From: Peribacillus butanolivorans
Lineage (GTDB): Bacteria; Bacillota; Bacilli; Bacillales; DSM-1321
NCBI RefSeq assembly: GCF_001273755.1
Contig: NZ_LGYA01000001.1
Location: forward strand, 4,084,494 to 4,148,493
Direction: 5' to 3'
DNA length: 64,000 nt
The stretch's first letter is position 1. The number at the start of each line of letters is the position of its first letter. Shown here in pieces: positions 17,922 through 26,862 of the stretch. The notes beneath the pieces are model-generated. The model was not told the origin of the DNA. It worked only from the letters and a program-made list of their open reading frames with translations, and did not search any database. The translations under genes were made by a program, and so were the position numbers.

Positions 17922-19343
17922 ATGGAGAACAAAAATACTCAATTGAACTTTAAAGATGGGCCAGAGAAAGGGTTAAAACGTGATTTAGAAACAAATCAGC
18001 TTTCCATGATCGCGATGGGCTGTGCCATCGGGACAGGGCTATTCCTTGGCAGCGGGCTTGCCATTCAAGCGGCAGGGCCAAGTGTATTGCTCAGCTATGC
18101 ACTCGGGGCGTTCATTGTTTTGCTGTTGATGGGCTGTTTAGCCGAAATGACGGTTGCCCATCCTACTTCCGGTTCTTTTGGAGCTATTGCTGAAAAGTAC
18201 ATGACTCCTATGGCAGGCTATCTTGTCCGCTATTCCTATTGGATTGGCAATGTTTTGGCTGTTGGGGTTGAAGTAAGTGCAGTCAGCGTGTATATGAATT
18301 ATTGGTTTCCGACCGTGCCGGGAATCGTATGGATTTTGTTGTTTGCAGGTATCCTGATTTATGTAAATGCTACCAGCGTGAATACATTCGCTACATTTGA
18401 GTATTGGTTCTCCTTTATTAAAATAAGTGCCATTGTTGGTTTTATTCTCCTTGGAGCCTATGTACTATTCGGTTCATCCGAACAGCCACATATAGGGCCG
18501 GAAAACTTTGTGAATGAAGGCGGTTTTTTCCCATTTGGTTTAAAGGGAATGTGGATAGCCGTATTTATTTCTTTATTCAGCTTTCTTGGAACTGAAATGA
18601 TAGCGGTTACATCAGGAGAAGCAAAAGATCCAGATGCAGCTGTTCCAAAAGCATTGAAAGCGACTGTCTTCCGTTTATCCACCTTCTATGTGTTGACAAT
18701 TGGGATCATGTTGATGATCGTTCCGTGGAAAACGGCTGGGATCGAGGAGAGTCCATTCGTAAAAGTGATGGAAATCTTGAACATTCCAGGTGCATCTGGG
18801 ATCATGAACTTTATTATTTTAACGGCTGCTTTATCTGCCATGAATGCTCAGCTCTATGCTTCAACACGTATGATGTTTTCATTGGCTCGTGGAAAACATG
18901 CACCCAGCTTTTTAGGAAACCTAAACAAAAGGGGGGTTCCGGCAAAAGCACTTGCTGTCTCTACAACCGGGATTCTTATTGCTGCAGGCGTTCATGCGTT
19001 ACTTCCTGGTTCCTCCTATGCATTCATGATGGGAATTTCCATGTTCGGTGCTATGTTCACATGGCTTATCATCTTCATTTCTCATTTGTTTTTCAGGGTG
19101 AAATGGGAGAAAACAGGCGGACGCAAATTACCGGTAAGGATGATCGGCTTTCCCTATTTAACGATACTAGGAGCCGTTCTTCTATTTAGCTTAATGATTA
19201 CGACATGGTTTACAGATTTCAAAATTATGCTTCAATTCGGGATTCCATGGTTACTATTTTTATCGGTTGCTTATTTTGTTTCGAAAAAAAGAAATAGTAA
19301 TCATAATGTAGTGGAGGAATCTCTGGAAGAGAAGATAGAATAG
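17922..19343 (+). CDS. Amino acid permease of the kyn cluster, probable tryptophan importer
   Basis: This 473-residue APC-superfamily protein has twelve membrane segments. Segment 1 carries AMGCAIGTGLFLGSGLAIQ, and the region ~212-242 reads GTEMIAVTSGEAKDPDAAVPKA. It is closest in style to the AnsP/RocE/GabP group. It lies between kynU and kynA on the same strand, so it most likely brings tryptophan (or kynurenine) into the cell for the flanking enzymes. Substrate is inferred from context only. A 150-base gap with AAGGGG before the ATG precedes it. Confidence 0.85.
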   Translation: MENKNTQLNFKDGPEKGLKRDLETNQLSMIAMGCAIGTGLFLGSGLAIQAAGPSVLLSYALGAFIVLLLMGCLAEMTVAHPTSGSFGAIAEKYMTPMAGYLVRYSYWIGNVLAVGVEVSAVSVYMNYWFPTVPGIVWILLFAGILIYVNATSVNTFATFEYWFSFIKISAIVGFILLGAYVLFGSSEQPHIGPENFVNEGGFFPFGLKGMWIAVFISLFSFLGTEMIAVTSGEAKDPDAAVPKALKATVFRLSTFYVLTIGIMLMIVPWKTAGIEESPFVKVMEILNIPGASGIMNFIILTAALSAMNAQLYASTRMMFSLARGKHAPSFLGNLNKRGVPAKALAVSTTGILIAAGVHALLPGSSYAFMMGISMFGAMFTWLIIFISHLFFRVKWEKTGGRKLPVRMIGFPYLTILGAVLLFSLMITTWFTDFKIMLQFGIPWLLFLSVAYFVSKKRNSNHNVVEESLEEKIE

Positions 19344-19409
19344 AATGACGGAATAACTAGTATGGAGAAATCACAGTTTTTTGAATATGAAAAGTGAGGG
19401 GATTGCGGA

Positions 19410-20264
19410 ATGAAGAATATGGATACCAATGAACAAACAATAACTGGGCTAGAGAAAGAAATTCAAACCGATTTTCAAAAATCGATGTCTTACGGAGATT
19501 ATCTCCACCTTGATAAGATTTTAACTAGTCAACATAGATGTTCTGATCATCATGATGAAATGCTTTTTATCGTTATCCACCAAGCGAGTGAGTTATGGAT
19601 GAAGCTCATTTTACATGAGTTGACAGCTGCTACTCAGTGTATACGCAATAACAATTTGGAACCATCATTTAAAATGTTGTCGCGCGTTTCGAGAATTCAG
19701 CAGCAATTGATTCAGTCATGGAGTGTCCTTTCAACTTTGACACCGGCTGAATACATGGAGTTTAGGGATAAGCTAGGACAATCTTCTGGATTCCAATCTT
19801 ATCAGAATCGTTTGATTGAATTTGCACTAGGTAACAAAAATGTCCATACGCTATCAGTCTATCAACATCAGACAGATCTATACGAGCAAATGCAGCAGGC
19901 TCTTCATAAGCCAAGTATTTATGACGCGGCGATTAATGCTCTTGTGGCCCGTGGACTACCTGTTGATCAAGAAGCTATTAATAGGGATTGGTCACAAAGA
20001 TATGAACCAAATACCAGTGTAGAAGAAGCGTGGCTGACAGTTTACCGCGATGTCGAGCAATATTGGGACTTATATGAGTTGGCCGAGAAGTTAGTGGACA
20101 TTGGCAATCAACAGCAATTATGGCGTTTTAATCATATGAGTACTGTGGAAAGAATTATTGGTCATAAACAAGGAACTGGTGGATCATCAGGTGTTACGTA
20201 TTTAAAAAGAGCTCTAGACCAACACTTTTTCCCAGAACTATGGAGTCTAAGAACGAAGCTATAA
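19410..20264 (+). CDS. kynA: Tryptophan 2,3-dioxygenase KynA
   Basis: This 284-residue all-helical haem enzyme oxidises L-tryptophan to N-formyl-L-kynurenine. Recognisable motifs are [16 protein letters not shown] (~27-42), [18 protein letters not shown] (substrate- and haem-pocket region, ~49-66), [18 protein letters not shown] (~124-141), and the distal [22 protein letters not shown] (~242-263) with the axial-ligand His and the GTGGS loop. All key regions are intact and the length matches bacterial TDO. It is followed after 76 bases by kynB. Confidence 0.95.
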   Translation: MKNMDTNEQTITGLEKEIQTDFQKSMSYGDYLHLDKILTSQHRCSDHHDEMLFIVIHQASELWMKLILHELTAATQCIRNNNLEPSFKMLSRVSRIQQQLIQSWSVLSTLTPAEYMEFRDKLGQSSGFQSYQNRLIEFALGNKNVHTLSVYQHQTDLYEQMQQALHKPSIYDAAINALVARGLPVDQEAINRDWSQRYEPNTSVEEAWLTVYRDVEQYWDLYELAEKLVDIGNQQQLWRFNHMSTVERIIGHKQGTGGSSGVTYLKRALDQHFFPELWSLRTKL

Positions 20265-20340
20265 TAAGGAATTAAGTAGGTTGTTCTTTTTGAAAAAGCG
20301 GCAAAGAAAGCAATAGCTAGAAGAGACGGAGGTAAGATGC

Positions 20341-20967
20341 ATGGGTACATGGATTGATATTTCACAACGTCTGGATGAAAATGTCGCAGTCTGGCCTGGA
20401 GATACACCTTTCTCATACAAAGTCAATTGGAGTAAAGAAGAAAGTGGATCTGTCAATGTAGGTCAAATCAATATGAGTATACACACTGGTACTCATATTG
20501 ATGCACCTTTTCATTTTGATAATGATGGAAAAAGAGTGATTGAACTGGATCTCGATTTATATATTGGAAGTGCCCGAGTCATCCATTTACCAAACAAGAC
20601 AAGCATAGGAGTCCATGAATTATCCAGTATAGATTTAGAAGGAGTGACCCGTCTGTTAATTCGCACAGATGCCTGGAAGGATCGTCGTGTGTTTCCACAA
20701 ACTATTCCTCATATCCAACCAGAATTAGCGGCTTATCTTTCAGAACTCGGTGTTCGCCTTATTGGTCTTGATTTACCATCAGTAGATCCATTAGATAGTA
20801 AAGAACTGTCTGCCCATCATGAACTTGCTGAGCATGGAATTCACATTTTGGAGGGGCTTGTATTAGATGATGTGTTACCAGGGGATTATGAATTGGCAGC
20901 CCTCCCACTTCCATTAGTTGAAGCAGATGGAAGTCCGGTACGTGCTGCGTTGAAAAAATCACCCTAA
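20341..20967 (+). CDS. kynB: Kynurenine formamidase KynB
   Basis: This 208-residue cyclase-family metal hydrolase converts N-formylkynurenine to kynurenine and formate. The metal-binding motif HTGTHIDAPFHF (~50-61) and the GLDLPSVDP segment with downstream HHELAEHGIHILEGL are those of bacterial KynB. GGAGGTAAGATGC precedes the ATG. With kynA and kynU it completes the tryptophan-to-anthranilate route. A strong terminator follows, closing the cluster. Confidence 0.94.
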   Translation: MGTWIDISQRLDENVAVWPGDTPFSYKVNWSKEESGSVNVGQINMSIHTGTHIDAPFHFDNDGKRVIELDLDLYIGSARVIHLPNKTSIGVHELSSIDLEGVTRLLIRTDAWKDRRVFPQTIPHIQPELAAYLSELGVRLIGLDLPSVDPLDSKELSAHHELAEHGIHILEGLVLDDVLPGDYELAALPLPLVEADGSPVRAALKKSP

Positions 20968-21338
20968 AAAGAAATAGATTTTCACTAGGTTTAAATAAAA
21001 AACAAGCCGAGTCACAAAATGATTCGGCTTGTTTTTTTATCTTTTTTAATTAAGGTGCCCATGGAGAATTGCTATTCATCCCCTACTTATAGAAAATTTC
21101 CCATAACATTTTTATCTCCTCCCTTAGTTCGATAAAAAAAAATCAAAATCATAGATAGATTTCAGTTTATTCTTTATTTAAGAGGTTATTAATGCTGTGT
21201 TTCATAGTTTTTTCACATGATCATAACTACTACTTACAGGAATTCGGCTTACTTATTTACCTCCCCAAACTACGTTCATTTATGTTAAATTAAATGTAAC
21301 AATTTTTAGAATTTTCATCTTTGAATGGAGGTCCATAA
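20968..21338. other. Intergenic region after kynB
   Basis: The kynB terminator occupies 21001-21038. The remaining ~300 bases are AT-rich and show no reading frame, repeat or RNA motif that I can support, apart from an AGGTCC-type site before the LysE gene. Confidence 0.5.
21001..21038 (+). terminator. Terminator of the kyn cluster
   Basis: AACAAGCCGA pairs with TCGGCTTGTT and is followed by a run of T. Confidence 0.92.
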
Positions 21339-21971
21339 ATGGAAAACTTTTATTTGTTTGTGATTATGTGTATTCTTCTCATTATTCTACCTGGTCCAGA
21401 TACAGCAATAACAACAAGGAATACCGTTACCGTTGGGACAACGGGAGGTTTTAAAACGATGTTTGGTACGTGTTGCGCACTTCTTATTCATACATCAGCT
21501 GCAGTGTTTGGCCTTTCAGCAATCATTGTAAAATCCGCTTTATTATTTTCAATTTTCAAATACGTCGGTGCCGTTTACTTGGTATATCTAGGTATCAAGA
21601 CGTTATGGGGATTAAAAAACAAGGAAGTGGCAGCAACCACTGAAACGGCTGTCAAAAATAAGTATGAAAACCAGTCTTGCTTTAAGCAAGGGTTCCTTAC
21701 CAACCTGCTGAATCCTAAAGTGGCAGTTTTCTTCTTAACTTTCTTGCCACAGTTTGTTGACCATGGAACCAATACATTTTTACCGTTTCTTATAATGGGT
21801 TTAACGTATACCGTATTAACCTTAGTGTGGTTTGTATTTTATATCTATTTATTGAATCAGATTAGTGCTTTTATGAAAAAGCCTAGAACACAAGCGATTT
21901 TTGAAGGAATAACGGGTGCGATACTGATAGGTTTTGGGATAAAACTAGCTCTAGAAAAAGCTCATAATTAA
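21339..21971 (+). CDS. LysE/RhtB-family amino acid exporter
   Basis: This 210-residue protein has six membrane segments and the LysE signature LLIILPGPDTAITTRNTVTVGTTGG near the N-terminus. GFLTNLLNPKVAVFFLTFLPQF (~114-135) contains the conserved NPK. The family exports amino acids and related metabolites. The substrate is unknown. It is monocistronic with the ATG after TGGAGGTCC and a strong terminator. Confidence 0.88.
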   Translation: MENFYLFVIMCILLIILPGPDTAITTRNTVTVGTTGGFKTMFGTCCALLIHTSAAVFGLSAIIVKSALLFSIFKYVGAVYLVYLGIKTLWGLKNKEVAATTETAVKNKYENQSCFKQGFLTNLLNPKVAVFFLTFLPQFVDHGTNTFLPFLIMGLTYTVLTLVWFVFYIYLLNQISAFMKKPRTQAIFEGITGAILIGFGIKLALEKAHN

Positions 21972-21981
21972 TTGGCTGTTT

Positions 21982-22014
21982 AAGCCCCTTCGTTGATAAA
22001 ACGAAGGGGCTTTT
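21982..22014 (+). terminator. Terminator of the LysE-family gene
   Basis: AAGCCCCTTCGTT pairs with AACGAAGGGGCTT, followed by TTTATT. Confidence 0.92.
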
Positions 22015-22149
22015 ATTGAAGGATAATTAGATGACTTAGAGATACACTGACTTCAAGTTCTCTATGAAATTTCCCATCTAATCATTACAAAATGCAATCG
22101 GCCGTAACGTCGGACAAAAGCGATTGTCTGGCCCTAGAAAATAATCAGC

Positions 22150-22186
22150 TGTGGATTTGAAATAAATTCGTACCGGTTATAAAAAA
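22150..22186 (-). repeat. Dispersed repeat fragment (accggttataaaaaagtt type)
   Basis: TTGAAATAAATTCGTACCGG followed by TTATAAAAAAGTT closely matches, in the other orientation, the segment at 28331-28375. Its TATAAAAAAGTT end also occurs in the inverted repeats at 23.2 and 24.8 kb. Confidence 0.6.
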
Positions 22187-22890
22187 GTTGCACCGTCCGC
22201 CATCTGATCTAGCTCCAAGGGCAAAAAAGCATATTCTCCGTCCTTAATAATCTCACATTTACGAACTGGAATAGGATATTTAAAAATGGGCCCATCTATT
22301 ACTGTGGTATGGAATTCTCCACCTTCTCCGCAGGGGTCAATACCACGGGCTTCAAGCTCCTTCACGTATTCATGGGTTAATGTTCGCCCTAAATCGTTCT
22401 CTCGCATTCCCAATGATAAATTAACAGTTATAATTATCGTTACAAATCCTAGATTTATGAACTCTTCGACAGCTTCACGATGGTTCATTTCCCATAAAGG
22501 CATCCCAAGCTTTAATCCAGCATTCTTCGTAACCTTTTCATGCCAACAGCCATGAGCAGGCATATCTAAGTCTCCAGTTACTAACACTTCTGCTCCTTGA
22601 TTTTTAGCTTTGTCTAAAAGGTACATAAATACTTTTTCATAATCTGTCCAACTTGCAGCTGCAGTATATACGGGCAAACCTATAGATTTAGCTTGGGCAC
22701 GAATGAGTTCCGGAGGCATTCCATGGGATCTGGAACGTTTCCCTTCTTCTTCCAGCATGACGATCAATCCAACTGCTTCTCCAACCTTCACTGCTTTATA
22801 TAGAGCTAAGACACTATCCTTTCCTCCGCTAAAAGAAGCTATAAATTTATGCCCGCGAGCACTATTTTTCCAATCCATTAATTCTGCCAT
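22177..22890 (-). CDS. PP-loop ATPase of the Dph6 (ATP_bind_4) family
   Basis: This 237-residue protein has the PP-loop motif FIASFSGGKDSVLALYKAV (~15-33). It also has the family features GLIVMLEEEGKRSRSHGMP, VTGDLDMPAH and CGEGGEFHTTVIDGPIF (~188-204). In eukaryotes and archaea Dph6 amidates diphthine on EF-2. Bacteria lack diphthamide, so the bacterial homologue must act on another substrate and 'diphthine-ammonia ligase' should not be taken literally. It is a lone gene on the minus strand. Confidence 0.85.
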   Translation of the reverse strand: MAELMDWKNSARGHKFIASFSGGKDSVLALYKAVKVGEAVGLIVMLEEEGKRSRSHGMPPELIRAQAKSIGLPVYTAAASWTDYEKVFMYLLDKAKNQGAEVLVTGDLDMPAHGCWHEKVTKNAGLKLGMPLWEMNHREAVEEFINLGFVTIIITVNLSLGMRENDLGRTLTHEYVKELEARGIDPCGEGGEFHTTVIDGPIFKYPIPVRKCEIIKDGEYAFLPLELDQMADGATFL

Positions 22891-23185
22891 TCCTATCTTT
22901 CCCCTTTATTCTAATGACTTTTTTCACGATGCCTGTTATTAGCCAATTTCATATTTTATATATGAGGTTTCATAGCTCTATTTGTTTGATTTTATCACTA
23001 TTGGACCTTACAGATAATATATTATTGCACCCTGATACAATAAAAAACTTGAAATCTAATGATGAAGAAAAGAGAAGATTATCTCAAAGAAACTACTTCA
23101 TTGTCGACAGAGAAAAGATAAGTCATATGAGGCTTTTCTTGAAATTACTACTGCAATAGTGATCAGGACGATCTTTCATTAAAGG

Positions 23186-23359
23186 GCGCGATTCTTAACG
23201 GGTGCGTTAGCTCGTTAAGGAACACAAAAATGATCAAACTTTTTTATAAAAGAATAATCCAATTAAATAGTATAAGGGCATGTTTTGATTAATCTTTTTT
23301 CAAAACATGCCCTTTCTATTTATACATTTATCTGGGTTTCTTGTATTAATTTGATCAAA
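23186..23359 (+). repeat. Left copy of a ~175-bp inverted repeat flanking the metallo-hydrolase gene
   Basis: From AACGGGTGCGTTAG through the GGGCATGTTTTGATT hairpin to TGTATTAATTTGATCAAA, this segment matches the reverse complement of 24670-24850 with only scattered differences. It contains a strong hairpin able to terminate transcription of the MBL gene, which ends at 23401. It encodes no protein. Confidence 0.88.
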
Positions 23360-23400
23360 GCTACATCAGCACCATATATTGCCGCTTTTAGTCCTCGTAA

Positions 23401-24252
23401 TTATTCAGCATATCCGTTTACAAAAAAACCAACTGTTTCGAGTTCACTTTCGGTTAATTTCCGGTTTAGCTGCTTGGCCAATTCCTGCTCCATTAAATCA
23501 CGACTTCCCTGATAGTTGACGACAAGCCTTGCACAATTTTTCATTAGCTTTAGCTCTGTCTCCATTTCCTGCTTCGTGCTGGGCTTTTCGTGATGGGAGA
23601 GTATATATGTATCGGCATCATAGGCTTCAATCTTCTTAATGAGTAGCAAAGCTTGTTCAGCCGTATAATTCCATTTTTCAGCATAAAGATTGGCATAAAG
23701 ACAATCTCCTAGAAATAATGTTTTTTCCTCCGGAACATAAATGATACAAGAGTCTGCTGCATGATCACCGCCAACGTGTTCAATTACACAGGTTATATCG
23801 CCAAGATCAATGGTAATCGCTGTTTCAAAAATAATATCGGGCAACGGCAGGTCAATATTTCTCTTTGTCCCGAGTTCCAATTTGATTGCATCGGCACAAA
23901 ATGGAATCTCAATCCCAGCATCGACCCGTTGATCAAGATCGAGATCTTCCCATGAAAGCTGCTGCATATCCTTAATATTGTTGTAAGTTTTCTCCTGACA
24001 AATTACCGGAATTCTCACATTCTCCAGTCCAAATACATGGTCCCAGTGGGAATGGGTAAGAACAAGAAAATCCCCGCTTATATTAGCCTGTAGTAATTCG
24101 TCCTGAAAAAGCTGTGCATGCTGGACAGAGTTACCGGCATCAATGATGATAGTTTTCTTAGTTCCAGAAACGGCGGCGAGAATGGGCCGATCAGTTTCTC
24201 CCACTGGAGTCAGGTAGACAAGATGTTTCGATAGATGCTGTAAAGTTTGCAT
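23401..24252 (-). CDS. MBL-fold metallo-hydrolase
   Basis: This 283-residue protein has the metal-binding motif LTHSHWDHVFGLENV (HxHxDH, ~80-94). EHVGGDHAADSCIIYVPE carries the next His, and the ring-closing LGDCLYANL (Asp ligand) and ILSHHEKPS (last His) follow. It belongs to the metallo-beta-lactamase fold hydrolases, which cleave ester, thioester or phosphodiester bonds. The substrate cannot be assigned. It lies alone between two ~175-bp inverted repeats, which raises the possibility that the unit was moved or can invert. Confidence 0.82.
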   Translation of the reverse strand: MQTLQHLSKHLVYLTPVGETDRPILAAVSGTKKTIIIDAGNSVQHAQLFQDELLQANISGDFLVLTHSHWDHVFGLENVRIPVICQEKTYNNIKDMQQLSWEDLDLDQRVDAGIEIPFCADAIKLELGTKRNIDLPLPDIIFETAITIDLGDITCVIEHVGGDHAADSCIIYVPEEKTLFLGDCLYANLYAEKWNYTAEQALLLIKKIEAYDADTYILSHHEKPSTKQEMETELKLMKNCARLVVNYQGSRDLMEQELAKQLNRKLTESELETVGFFVNGYAE

Positions 24253-25019
24253 GTTTCTGTTCTCCTTAGGATAGTTTAATTATCTGACCAAAACATCAAT
24301 CAGCTTGCTTAAGTATAGCAAAATTACACATCTGTTGATTAGCTAATTATCCCCATAAAAAATTTACCTATTCTGTTACGATGATAAGCATTGAAATCAT
24401 CCCTTTTAATTAGCAGACACACCACCATGTAACTTCCATGTTCTAAGCAACTTGATTTGTGGATTAAACTTCTGAATCAATTGTTCAATCTTTCTATCAC
24501 ATTCATTTTGACTCATAAATCTCCTGCTATACATATATTTTTCAAAAACTCATTTTATCGCGTTAGCTTTATTTCTATCATTATAATAATTAAGGTTTCC
24601 AATATGTTGAATTTTACATAATTTCCTTTCCTTAGTAACCATACACGCTAGTGTATCTTTGAAACAAAGTTTGATCAAATTAATACAAGAAACCTTGATA
24701 AATGAATAAATAGAAAGAGCATGTTTTGAAAAAAGATGAATCAAAACATGCCCTTATACTATTTAATTGGATTATTCTTTTATAAAAAAGTTTGATCATT
24801 TTTGTGTTCCTTAATCAACTAACGCACCCGTTAGTTCATTAAGAAAAGCGCTTCTGGAATATTGAAAAAAAGAGGCCATCCTTTTTGGACAGCCCGCTTT
24901 CCGCTAATTATAAAATTTCTAGTAGAGCTCGATATCATTATATTGGTCACTTCAGAATGTTACCATCTATACTTCAGAGAAGGTATCTCCAAAATGAATT
25001 GGCTTTCAATCTTTGAAAA
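24253..25019. other. Intergenic region holding the right inverted repeat
   Basis: 24253-24669 is AT-rich with no supportable gene. 24670-24850 is the right inverted repeat. After it a short hairpin (GGCCATCC ... GGACAGCC near 24882) lies just before the 3' end of the CoxG-like gene and may terminate it. Confidence 0.5.
24670..24850 (-). repeat. Right copy of the ~175-bp inverted repeat
   Basis: Reverse-complement partner of 23186-23359. It keeps the AACTAAC-GCACCC-GTTAGTT small palindrome, GGAACACAAAAATGATCAAA and the GCATGTTTTGATTC hairpin. It has a ~7-base insertion near the outer end relative to the left copy. Confidence 0.88.
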
Positions 25020-25460
25020 CTATGAGAATACTGCAATTTTACGTGCGATAGATTCTGTTAAACGAGATGCTACTTTTGGAACAGCCCATTTAATAATTGG
25101 TGTTAACACCGCACCAGATAATCCGCCTGCATGGATTTCCACCGTACAAGTCATTATTGTTTTACCATTAACATCTTCTGCAGTAAAGTGACCGCTTCCT
25201 GTAAAATTATCTGATAAACCTTTTAGTTCAAACTTAATATTTGAAGGTTCATTCCATTCGGTAATATCTACCTGCGCTTGTATTGTTTTTTTAATACCTT
25301 TCACACTACCTTCAAATGTCCAAATAGATTGCTTGTCATTTATGATTTCATGTTCTTTATAGGCTGGTACTGTCGTTGCCCATTTTTCGAGATCACTGAC
25401 ATAATCCCAAACTGCTTGTACATCTACTGGAACTACTACTGTATGCGTTCCCGTTGCCAT
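25020..25460 (-). CDS. SRPBCC/CoxG-like ligand-binding protein
   Basis: About 146 residues from the ATG at 25460, preceded by GGTGGGG; a GTG at 25478 would start inside that site. The pattern GTHTVVVPVDVQAVWDYVSDLEKWATTVPAYKE followed by alternating strands and a long C-terminal helix (PKVASRLTESIARKI) fits the START/Bet v1-like SRPBCC fold. The CoxG subgroup takes part in carbon-monoxide dehydrogenase maturation, but no cox genes are nearby. A generic hydrophobic-ligand carrier role is safer. Function unknown. Confidence 0.75.
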   Translation of the reverse strand: MATGTHTVVVPVDVQAVWDYVSDLEKWATTVPAYKEHEIINDKQSIWTFEGSVKGIKKTIQAQVDITEWNEPSNIKFELKGLSDNFTGSGHFTAEDVNGKTIMTCTVEIHAGGLSGAVLTPIIKWAVPKVASRLTESIARKIAVFS

Positions 25461-25899
25461 TATGATCCCCACCTTCACTATGTATGAATTGTAACTTTAC
25501 ATTTCTACAAAATAATTATTACATAAAAAGCATAAACTTACATCACTAATTATACATAGCTTTCCTTCTTCCAATCCCCCAATTATTTGTAGAATCAAAA
25601 TTTTCCAATCCTCCACAATCCTGCCCTTTAATGGAATAACAGGACTGACGTTTTTAAACGACTTTAATGTCACTTAACAGTATTCCTTATGGAACTATCC
25701 TGCCCCGTTAGTTGCATAAAGAAAAAGAGAGCCGAAGCAACTCCCTTATTGAAGTAAAGCACCCGTTAGTAAATTAAGGGTAGTTTTTAACTTGAATTTG
25801 AATGTATGATTATATATGACATTCAAATAGCCGCCAATTGGTGGCCTTCTTATGACGCTACGCACCCGTTGCCAATTAATCATTCCTTCGAAAAACTGA
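25461..25899. other. Gene-free region with copies of a GCACCCGTTAG motif
   Basis: This stretch contains CCCCGTTAGTTGC (~25709), AAGCACCCGTTAG (~25758) and ACGCACCCGTTGCC (~25861). These are related to the CTAAC-GCACCC-GTTAG palindrome inside the inverted repeats at 23.2 and 24.8 kb. No reading frame is credible. It looks like remnants of a small dispersed element. Confidence 0.5.
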
Positions 25900-26286
25900 T
25901 TAGTTCATATAGATTACTACAAGCATCCATAAAGCCAAAGCACCAACGATAGCAAGTGCTATACGCGTAGATAGTATCCGCACTTCAAAGTCGGTTTTCT
26001 TGGATGGTTCAGGATATGCAATTACGTAAATTCCCTTTAATAGTGCGAGCCATGCAATGACTGTGGTGAATCCCTGCCAGTTTAATGCCCATACATTATG
26101 CAGGATAACAGTGCCTAAGCCTAGGAAAATTGATAGAAAGCCATACATAATCCCAAATCCTCTGTCCTCGACCACTAATTTTTTCAGTTCACGTAGTACT
26201 GATGGACGTACGAAAAGTATTCCTGATACGATAACCGTCATCCATCCCCAAAACAACCCTAAAAAGGTACTTACTTCCATTATCAT
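25900..26286 (-). CDS. Four-helix membrane protein, unknown
   Basis: This 128-residue protein has four hydrophobic segments (~5-25, 45-63, 70-90 and 105-127), two short charged loops (REPSVLRELKKLVVEDRG-like and PEPSKKTDFEVR) and a C-terminal membrane helix. AAAGGAG precedes two near-adjacent ATG codons (26286 and 26280). It resembles small integral-membrane proteins of unknown role. No family assigned. Confidence 0.6.
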   Translation of the reverse strand: MIMEVSTFLGLFWGWMTVIVSGILFVRPSVLRELKKLVVEDRGFGIMYGFLSIFLGLGTVILHNVWALNWQGFTTVIAWLALLKGIYVIAYPEPSKKTDFEVRILSTRIALAIVGALALWMLVVIYMN

Positions 26287-26306
26287 CTCACTCCTTTCAA
26301 TTATAT

Positions 26307-26471
26307 TTATATTTTTTCTAGTTTGAAAGTATGATTATTGTAAGAATCGTACATTTTTTCAAATGGGACGATATTCATCAAGTCAAAAGATTTTGCAGTT
26401 ATTTCACCTTCAATAAATAGTTGAATTCCTTGTTCAAAATTTTTTATATGTATTTTACAGTATTTCTTCAT
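26307..26471 (-). CDS. Possible small protein, unknown
   Basis: An open frame of 54 residues starts MKKYCKIHIKNFEQGIQLF, with AGAGGG eight bases before the ATG. It ends 20 bases upstream of the membrane-protein gene start, so the two could be co-transcribed. No known domain. It is kept because the ribosome site and spacing are good. Confidence 0.4.
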   Translation of the reverse strand: MKKYCKIHIKNFEQGIQLFIEGEITAKSFDLMNIVPFEKMYDSYNNHTFKLEKI

Positions 26472-26654
26472 TTTTCCATCCCTCTCTTTGGATACCATTA
26501 TTGAAGGTGACCCCTCGTCAGTTTCAAGTTTTATATAGATTAATTAATTAAAAGTCTAAAAAAACTTGAAGCTTACGTTACGTCATTTTGTATACTGTTT
26601 AGTAACTACTTTTTTGAAATATCTAGATAGATTAGAAAAATAAGGGGGGGTTAG

Positions 26655-26798
26655 ATGAAACAGGGAGATATTATTATTTATGGATGTGTCATTATAGGTG
26701 CTGGTGTTGGACTGACTCTGGATAATGCATTTCCTGGTGTACTGATTGGATTGGGAGCAGGGTACTTACTTAAAACTTTTTTTCGTAAAGAAGAATAA
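26655..26798 (+). CDS. 47-residue glycine-rich membrane protein
   Basis: The ATG at 26655 follows AAGGGGGGG at an ideal distance. The product (begins MKQGDIIIYGCVIIGAGVGL) has two short hydrophobic segments joined by LDNAFPG and ends in a basic tail (KTFFRKEE). Such small membrane proteins are common in Bacillus and often act as partners of larger membrane systems. It lies 64 bases upstream of a MerR gene on the same strand. Function unknown. Confidence 0.6.
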   Translation: MKQGDIIIYGCVIIGAGVGLTLDNAFPGVLIGLGAGYLLKTFFRKEE

Positions 26799-26862
26799 AA
26801 GTGGAATTAATAAACAGTTGTTAACGATAAGGTTTTAACGTACAGGAAGGTAGGTTTATCAG

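Noticed and set aside
22914..23159. 81-codon plus-strand frame
   Set aside because: No ribosome site, composition like its AT-rich surroundings, no recognisable domain.
23186..24850. Composite transposon or IS element
   Set aside because: No transposase gene lies in or beside the repeats and target-site duplications are not evident.
24862..25191. 109-codon plus-strand frame
   Set aside because: It overlaps the CoxG-like gene antisense and has no ribosome site or domain.
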